A stretch of DNA of 64,000 nt from Gadus chalcogrammus. Its lineage: Eukaryota; Chordata; Actinopteri; Gadiformes; Gadidae. Location: contig NC_079423.1 in the NCBI RefSeq assembly GCF_026213295.1, positions 17,185,558 to 17,249,557 on the forward strand. Direction: 5' to 3'. Of this stretch, positions 56,820 to 64,000 are shown piece after piece. Every line of letters starts with the position of its first letter. The first letter of the stretch is position 1. A program made the position numbers and the translations under genes. The notes beneath the pieces were generated by a model, which searched no databases, had not been told where the DNA came from, and saw only the letters and a program-made list of their open reading frames with translations.

Positions 56820-57640
56820 TAGCTGTAGCATTAGCAGTGTACTAGCAGTGCCTAGCACTGTCCTAGCAGGGATAGGTCTATAATACAATACTAGCAGTAG
56901 CATTAGCTGTGTACTAGCAGTACCATTAGCAGTATTATTAGCAGTAGCACTAGCAGTGCCCACTGTTTGTCCCAGCGGGGCTAGGTGGGTCTATAATACA
57001 GCATAGTGCGGTACTGCTAGCAGTAGCATTAACAATGTTACTAGCAGTAGCATTAGCAATGTTACTAGCAGTAGCATTAGCAGTAGTACTAGCATTAGCA
57101 GTAGCAGAAGCACTAGCAGTAGCATTGGCAGTAGTACTAGCAATAGCATTAGCAGTAGCGTTAGTAGTAGCGTTAGCAGTACCATTAGCAGTAGCATTAG
57201 CAGTAGAACTAGCAGTAGTATTAGCAGTAGCATTAGCAGTAGAACTAGCAGTAGCAGTAGCATTAGGATTAGCAGTAGCAGTTGCGTTAGCAGTAGTACT
57301 AGCAGTAGCATTAGCAGTATCTTTAGCAGTAGCATTAGCAGTAGCATTATCAGTAGAACTAGCAGTAGCATTAGCAGTAGCAATAGCAGTAGAACTAGCA
57401 GTAGCAGTAGCATTAGGATTAGCAGTAGCATTAGCAGTAGAACTAGCGGTAGCATTAGCAGTAGCGTTAGCAGTAGTACTAGCAGTAGCATTAGCAGTAG
57501 CATTTGCAGTAGAACTAGCAGTAGCATTAGCAGTAGCATTAGCAGTAGAACTAGCAGTAGCATTAGCATTAGCAGTAGAACTAGCAGTAGCAGTAACATT
57601 AGGATTAGCAGTAGCTTTAGCAGTAGCACTAGCGGTAGCA
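56820..57640. repeat. AGTAGC/ATTAGC trinucleotide-hexanucleotide repeat array
   Basis: About 800 bases of imperfect GCAGTAGCATTA-type repeats (interrupted near 56860-56900 and 56960-57010), immediately downstream of the inpp5d stop codon and so in its 3' UTR or 3' flank. The unit is a multiple of three, so long repeat-only reading frames (Leu/Val/Ala or Thr/Ala/Asn) run through it on both strands. I treat these as artefacts. Confidence 0.85.
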
Positions 57641-57650
57641 CTAGCCTTAC

Positions 57651-60600
57651 CTACTGCTTGTTGGCAGGCAGGGACTGGCTGGGTCTGGCGGGGGCCCTGG
57701 TGTGCTGGTCGCGGGGCTCCCGGGGCTTGTGGAGGGGCTGGGGCTCCAGGAGGGCGGCCCTCTTGATGGGCAGCGGGGGGCGGGGCGCGGCCAGCACCAC
57801 GCCCCCTTCGGACCGCTGCGGCACCACGGGCCTCTTGGGCCCGGGGGCCAGGGAGGCCGGCAGCGGGGGGGGCTTGCCCTCGGAGCAGGTGAAGGAGCGG
57901 TTCCGGGGCGTGGGCTTGGGGGCCCGTTCGGGCTCGGCGTCCGGGGGTGGCGGGAACCTGGGGGCGTCCGGGGGCGGGGTGGGGGGGTCCCACCGGGGGA
58001 GCTCCTGCTCCCTGCGGGACTGCATTGCCATGGCGGCGTAGAGGGGGTTGTCGAACATCTCCGTTCCGGTCTCTGCCTCGTCGCTGATGATGTCATCAGA
58101 GAGGGACACGAGAGGGACGCGTGGTGAGGTCATCAAGGATGGACACGGGAAAAAACAACAACATAATTTACACGTTTATCATACTTTAGCATAAAAACAC
58201 AAAGTTGCTGGATATATGTCCAATTAAAGGGGCCCGGTATTACCGCCAGGTGTGATGGTCATCAACACGTGACATCGTACGTGGGCGTGTCCACCCAGAT
58301 GTGTGACGGATAGATCCCCCCACCAGTTGGTACAGCCCACAGTCTGGTAGGTCTGCCTGTCATACATCGTGGTGGACACTCCCACCGTTTGTGATGTCAC
58401 TTATGGGCAGGTTGTGAGATGGCTTGTAACGGCCAATCAGCATCACTGCCGGTGGTTAAAAAGGGGCCCTTTGAAACCAGGGGTCCATCTTGAACTAGGG
58501 GCCCTCTGAAACTACCAAGAGGGATGAACTCACGGGGTGTTTGGCACTCGGCTGTGACCGTGACGTTTTGGAGAGATGTTCCCGGCCTTGGGCGTGTAGC
58601 TCCACCCCATGTCCGTGGCGTAGCCGCCCCGGACGCCCACGCCCATGTAGCTCGGGTTGTTTATCTCCAGAGTATGGGGGACGGCAGACCTGGTCACCAT
58701 GGAAACACCGTCCGGTTAGAGTGACGGCCTGGCCGGTGCTGGTGAATTGCCTCCATATTGACCAGCTGTTGGCGCTAAAAACCGCCTAAGAAGAAGGAGT
58801 TCCTCACCTGTTTTCGCCGGACTTACACTTTGCACTGCCGTGGTCGTCCTTTTCCACTTTGATGAAGTCTGAATAAATGTTAAAAAAAATACAATTTACT
58901 TAGTTATAAATCTGTTGAAGGAGGAACATCACAGTAGCCAACCAATCAAACAGCAGTAGAGGAGTAATCGACCAATAACGCAACAGCACAGGAGTAATCG
59001 ACCAATCGCACAGCAGTACAGGAATAATCAACCGTTGATACAGGACTACAAGGGTGATCGTCCGAACACACTTCAGTTCACGCCTCGTCGACCAATCACA
59101 CAGCAGTACACAACTAATCGCCCAATAATACAGCAGTACAGGACTAATCGGCCAATCAAAGAGCAGAACAGGACCAAGCGACCAATGCCGTGGCGGACTG
59201 ACCATAGAGCTTCTCGGTCTGCTTGGACTCAGTGAGGTGCAGCTGGATGACACCGGTCAGCGTGCCGGTGCTCTCCCCGCGGTGCGTCAGCGACACTTTG
59301 AAATCCGCGTTACAGGCCTCCGCCGCGCGCAGCGCGACGCAGCTCTCGCCTAGCAACGCCAAGAGCAGCAAGTTAGGGAGCTAGCGCCAGGGAATTAGAC
59401 TAGCTTAATAGAAACAAACAAAAAAATAAAAAATGACTGAATAAACCAACTAGCCAACTAGTTAGCTCATTAATTGCGTTAATATTATTATAACTGGCAC
59501 TGTTCAAAATATATATATATCTTACTAAGTTATATTAGCTCGGCTATTTAGTTAAATAGTAAGTCATAGCATGTGTGTCTATAGCGCCATGCTCTTTGAT
59601 TGTATGATAGGCTGTTTGGGTGAAGTTAGGCTCTGTCTGTTTGTGAACGCTGTGTGCGTTTACCGTACGACTCGTCACAATCGGTGGACTTCACACAGAT
59701 GAGGATGTGCTGGTCCAACAGGTACTCCGGGTCGGAGATGATAGGCGTGAGCTACGACAGGAAGAACGGGAATAAATAAAAGTATAAATATTTGACATAC
59801 ATTGCAATGTTTACAGACTATGATGTGGATCATTTATTTAGTTTCCTGGTCACCTGCAATTCCGCAAAGCAGACATTGATGGATCCGTTATCTACGTCGG
59901 TGTTCTCTCCTTCTGAAGTCTTCACTATCTCTGTTCAAAGGAGGATTCCCCATCACATTAATGTGCATTTATACCGTACACATGTCAAAAAAAGGAAGTA
60001 AAAATTAAAATGAAAAATTGAAATACAGGAGCATCATCTAAAAAGTATTTAGAACATAAATAGGCTAGCTCACGTTTAATAAATTATACAACCATGATTA
60101 TTATTATTATTATTATTATTAAAGTGCACAATAAAAATATGAACTTCCTATTTCCATTCTTTATCAAAGTTTCTGATGGTGTTGCAACCGCTGCAATAAA
60201 GTTTCCCTCTGGATAACTAAAGTAATATATGCTCTTATGGTATACTTTAGAGAAAGGGTCCCATGTATATATCCATGGATCTTACTCTCCAGGCAGCTGG
60301 AATGGAACTCGATAAAGAACTTTGTCTTGGATTTAGTGAAGAGCGTGGCCGTGCAGTTCATGAACTTAATCCCTCCTTCAGATGCATTTCTGGGATCTGA
60401 AGAACAGAGAGGATTTCAAGAATCAAGAGTTTTTTTTGTCACATGCCTACAAGTATGCAGTGAAATGTAAAGACAACACCATATGTCATTCATCATAGCG
60501 CTAAATCCTACACACTCCAGCTTTAATATTCTTAACGTTTCTTGGATAATTTTTGATACGTTTATTTTTATAAGGCGGACGGAAGCATTGGAATAAAAAC

Positions 60601-63600
60601 GTGCTGGTGGCACGTTTATAGCTCTGTGTTTGATTATGAACCCAGCACTTACTGAGCAGAAGTACTGTCTGAATGCGTACCGTGTTTAGAGACAAACTGA
60701 GAAGTCACGCCCACTTCAAACGTGGCGAACACCGGAGAATGGTCGCTGGTCATGATGTCAGTTGTGCACCCTGCAATGTGGAAAACACACACACACACAC
60801 AAACACACAAACACACACACACACAAATTAATAAACTTAACCACTCTTACCAACAAATCAACTCAGACACCTGAGATTACCCAGAGTGCCTCTGTCCTCA
60901 CCGTAGGACTGCGAGACCACGTGGACCAGCGGGTAGGACTTCCTCAGGACCCGGTCACACCACGACGGGAGGTTGTACTTGGTCTGCCGGGAGATAATAC
61001 ATCATCGCTTTACTCCATGATCTGACTATCACTATACTGCTGCTCTTTAACCACTGTAGGCCTATATTGCACATTATTTTTTTGTCATCAGTTTTTCCCT
61101 CTTTAATATTTTATTTTGTTTTTGTCTTTGATTATTTCTATATTAAAAAAAAAAACTCCCGTGGACATGTAGTGAAAACTACCATGTGTGCTAATGGACT
61201 TAATACAATACATTTGGTTCGTCCAATGAAATTCTCATGGTCCAATACATGTCAAATAAAACCAAATAAAACACTGTAGAACCTAATATAATAACACATC
61301 ATATATTGTATAACCTAATATAACAATACATCATGTACTTTATAACTTAATATAATAGTAAACATCATATACTGTATAACCTAATATAATAACGCATCAT
61401 ATACTGTATAACCTAATATGATAACGCATCATAGACTGTATAATATGATATTGCCCAATGTGTTTGCCAGTGACGTGCTTCAGAGAGCTCACCCCGGTGG
61501 CTTTGGCCTTGGTGTACGCGTACTTCTCCCGCGTGTCCCTCTCGAAGCGGTACGTCGGGGGGAACGTGACCTCCTCCTCCTCTGCAGGCGTTAGCCGGAG
61601 TAAAACATTTTCACCGAGGGATTAGTACGGTTGTCACGGTGACCGACCGACGTATGGATGCATGAGCGGGTCGGTCCGGACTCACGGAAGTGCAGGAAGA
61701 CCTTGCCCTCATCCCGCTCCATGTTGAGCTGGTCTTTGCCCAGCAGCTCCTGGTACTGCTGCTGCTTGATCTTAGACACGATGTTCTCCGCTTCCTGGGG
61801 GGGGGGAACACAGTCAAGAGGGCTGTTACCTTAGATCAGGGGTCACCAACGCAGTGCCCGCGGGCACCAGGGCGCCCCCAAGGACCACATGAGGCGCCCG
61901 CAGACCTGTTCTGAAATAGCACAGCTCGTTCTTGAACAACTCTTTCCCACCTTTTTTAAGTCATTGTTGATAATTATTGTGAGAAATCATTAACACGATC
62001 AGTGTCTTCACATAGATGAGTATCATTAATCAATATTAACAATATATAACTAAAGGCAAACTGAGCAAATTTGTTATTGCAGAAGAATATCAAACTGGGT
62101 GCCCTTCGTATGACTCAGTACCCATGAAGTAGCTCTCAGGCTCAAAAAGGTTGGTGACCCCTGCCTTAGATACACCTGATACCTTAGGTACACCTGTTAC
62201 CTGTTCACACCTGTTACCTGTGGCCACCTGTTACCTGTGGCCACCTGTTACCTGTGGCCACCTGTTACCTGTGGCCACCTGTTACCTGTGGCCACCTGTT
62301 ACCATAGATACACCTGTTACCTGTGGACATCTGTTACCGGTACCTGCTTTTACCTAGATGCACAATTTACCTACACACAGATGTTACCTGTAGACACTTG
62401 TTACCTGTAGACAATTGTTACCTGTACCTGTACCTGAATCTATCTGTTACCTACACACAGATGTTACCTGTAGACACTTGTTACCTGTACCTGTACCTGA
62501 ATCTATCTGTTACCTACATACACCTGTTACCTGTAGACACTTGTTACCTGTACCTGTACCTGAATCTATCTGTTACCTACATACACCTGTTACCTGTATC
62601 TACCTGTAACCTGTAGAAAATATGTGTATCTAATGCCTTTTTATACAGTCCATCCTTTATGAAATGTATATTATTTACTTAATGATAATTGAATCCAAAG
62701 AGGGTACAGGTTAGTTTCATAGGTCGTGATCGGTTATTTTCTTCTTTGGTGTCCTGAGTCAGAATGGGTCTCCAGTCTAGTCTAGGAGGAGGTCCAAGGT
62801 CTAAGGCTGGGTTTTGCAGTCATACACAGTGAGCCAATGTCGTACAACCGACGTACAACAGAGTCAACCTGATCTTTAACGCTCTCCCATAATAGCACAT
62901 AATGAGGATGTGGTATGGCACTTTGGTCAGAGCACTTCCAGCTCTGTGTTTCGCTTTCCCAGCTGCAGGGATAGACTCACCGTGGAGGGGAGGTCTATGC
63001 GGTAGTTGAGATCGCCCAGCCAGAAGAGGTGGGTGAACCGGTGAGTGATATCAAAAGGGTTCAGTTTCTTATCCCCCGAATTCAGGATGTTCAGAATATT
63101 GATGTAGTTCTGATTTCGTCTGCAAAGAGTGCAGAGAAGAGTGTGAGAAAATGTTCACTGGAAATACATTTAGTGATTTCAGAAGTTTATTATTTTATAT
63201 TTTATTATAAACATTACATTACATTACTTTATATTGGATTACATACTATATTTATATTTATTATATACATATATACATATATAGATATACATTATAAATA
63301 TAAATTAATACATTGATTCATTCATACATTCGATTATTATGTTGATGCACTCATACATATTATGAGTGTATTGCTACACTACATTTGTATATGCTACACG
63401 TGAATCTCCTAAGATAGTGCAATTTGATCGGTTCGCTGTCTCGGGATATTGGGCAATATCCCATGATTGAGATCTCCAACTCGGGATATTGCGTGACGGT
63501 CGTATTGTCACACTAATAAAAACAAATAAACCGCGAATAAGAACAAATACATACTCACAAAAAGTGTTAGCTTGGTTATTTTTGGAGTGTTCACGTGTGA

Positions 63601-63829
63601 TACATACTAAAACAATTATTCACCTCAGGCTCCGTGAAAGGTGGGGAATATCATCTAGCATAGATAGCATTGACCTTCGGTCTCGGGGGCTAGTCATGTC
63701 ATAATTGTCCAGTACTGCGCCCGGCTTCTGACCTGAGTTTCTTCTCGCTGCCGGAGGTCAGGTGGCTGTTGATGAATCCGAAGGAGGTGCCGTTGAACAT
63801 GAAGGACACGCCCACGGCCCCCTTGTTCC
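57651..63829 (-). CDS. inpp5d: INPP5D (SHIP1) inositol 5-phosphatase, 3' thirteen coding exons (partial)
   Basis: SHIP1 removes the 5-phosphate from PI(3,4,5)P3 at the plasma membrane of blood cells, damping PI3K signalling. Minus-strand exons: 63733-63829, 62981-63119, 61686-61794, 61493-61581, 60902-60983, 60681-60770, 60286-60396, 59854-59930, 59664-59751, 59203-59349, 58808-58868, 58534-58689, 57651-58083. Phases agree at every junction, giving 558 residues. Fragment residues 65-72 read WLGDLNYR, 150-156 PSWCDRV and 180-185 SDHSPV, the catalytic motifs of the 5-phosphatase family; the C2-like region follows at about 203-343. NPSY (374-377) and NPLY (427-430) match the two phospho-tyrosine NPxY motifs of SHIP1. 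The tail is proline-rich (RPPLPIK) and contains RNRSFTCSEGKPP. Lack of a C-terminal SAM domain argues against INPPL1/SHIP2. The SH2 domain and N-terminal part lie beyond 64000. The TAG stop is directly followed by GTAAGG. Confidence 0.94.
58915..59165. repeat. Tandem repeat with CCAATCACACAGCAGTACAG units in inpp5d intron
   Basis: About eight diverged copies of a roughly 29-bp unit with alternating GACCAATCA and CAGCAGTACAGGA motifs, between the exons at 58868 and 59203. Confidence 0.7.
60786..60826. repeat. CA microsatellite in a 131-bp inpp5d intron
   Basis: An interrupted (CA)n tract fills a third of the 131-base intron between exons 60681-60770 and 60902-60983. Confidence 0.8.
61268..61445. 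repeat. 32-bp AT-rich tandem repeat in inpp5d intron
   Basis: About five imperfect copies of an ATAACCTAATATAATAACGC-type 32-bp unit between the exons at 61493 and 60983. Confidence 0.75.
61837..62163. mobile_element. hAT-type miniature transposon with 8-bp target-site duplication
   Basis: A 327-bp element in an inpp5d intron. Its ends are 14-bp perfect inverted repeats CAGGGGTCACCAAC and GTTGGTGACCCCTG, and it is flanked by the direct duplication CCTTAGAT at 61829-61836 and 62164-62171. The 8-bp duplication and CAGGGG termini are typical of hAT elements. It contains no transposase ORF, so it is non-autonomous. Confidence 0.9.
62176..62620. repeat. Minisatellites in inpp5d intron (17-bp then 63-bp units)
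   Basis: First about 8 copies of a 17-bp CACCTGTTACCTGTGGC unit (to about 62330), then about 3.5 copies of a 63-bp unit that is itself built from ACCTGT steps. It adjoins the hAT element, so the insertion lies at the edge of the array. Confidence 0.85.
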
Positions 63830-64000
63830 CTGTTTAGCAACACGCAGGTTAGCATTCACCCGTGAGCTAACTGCTAACTGCTAGATGCTAACTGGTAGCT
63901 TCCAACAGCTGGCTGTTCACTGCTAGATGCTAACTGGTAGCAGCTTGCTGCAAACTGGCAACCGCTAGTCGCTAACTGTTAGAACTAACCGCCACCAGAT
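63830..64000 (-). other. inpp5d intron, right edge of window
   Basis: Upstream intron of the first visible inpp5d exon. It contains a degenerate repeat of GCTAACTGCTAGATGCTAACTGGTAG type (about 63866-63985). No exon seen. Confidence 0.6.

Noticed and set aside
56950..57993. 347-codon Thr/Ala/Asn-rich frame on the minus strand
   Set aside because: Translation of the AGT/AGC repeat joined to the last inpp5d exon in the wrong frame.
57651..63829. INPPL1 (SHIP2) as the identity of the phosphatase
   Set aside because: The C-terminus has NPLY and RSFTC motifs as in SHIP1 and no SAM domain before the stop.

Overview
The window looks like nuclear DNA from a ray-finned fish. Genes are split by introns with GT-AG boundaries, short CA/GA/CT microsatellites and minisatellites are extremely common, tRNA-derived SINEs and small DNA transposons are scattered through it, and the proteins match vertebrate BCL6, LSM2 and INPP5D (SHIP1). 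I do not try to name the species. A 100-base run of N at 31357-31456 is an assembly gap.

Layout. Positions 1-43,150 contain no protein-coding exon I can support. This stretch holds SINE copies, a second dispersed repeat family, minisatellites (41-, 56-, 28- and 21-bp units), many microsatellites, several CpG-rich blocks and some quiet, low-repeat stretches that could be conserved non-coding DNA. A minus-strand first-exon-like block at 25.9-26.1 kb carries a perfect SRF CArG box. Because LPP lies head-to-head with BCL6 in mammals, and LPP has an SRF-driven intronic promoter, this block is a reasonable but unproven candidate for an lpp promoter.

Positions 43,163-49,860 on the plus strand hold eight coding exons of a BCL6 orthologue (751 aa: BTB domain, repression domain with KKYK motif, six C2H2 fingers). 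A poly(A) signal lies near 51,013. Positions 55,626 down to 54,069 on the minus strand hold all five coding exons of lsm2 (95 aa), tail-to-tail with bcl6. Positions 63,829 down to 57,651 on the minus strand hold the last thirteen coding exons of inpp5d. Its 5' half (SH2 domain and N-terminal part of the phosphatase) lies beyond the right edge.

The three genes do not form a pathway. BCL6 is a nuclear transcriptional repressor of lymphocyte differentiation, INPP5D is a blood-cell inositol 5-phosphatase at the membrane, and LSM2 is a housekeeping RNA-binding ring subunit. I found no novel protein-coding system. The most interesting signals are regulatory or structural: the CArG first-exon block, a 64-bp near-perfect GC-rich palindrome 1.5 kb upstream of the bcl6 start codon, consensus BCL6 sites upstream of bcl6, a ZNF143 motif, an intact hAT-type miniature element with its target-site duplication, and repeats lying against splice sites of all three genes.
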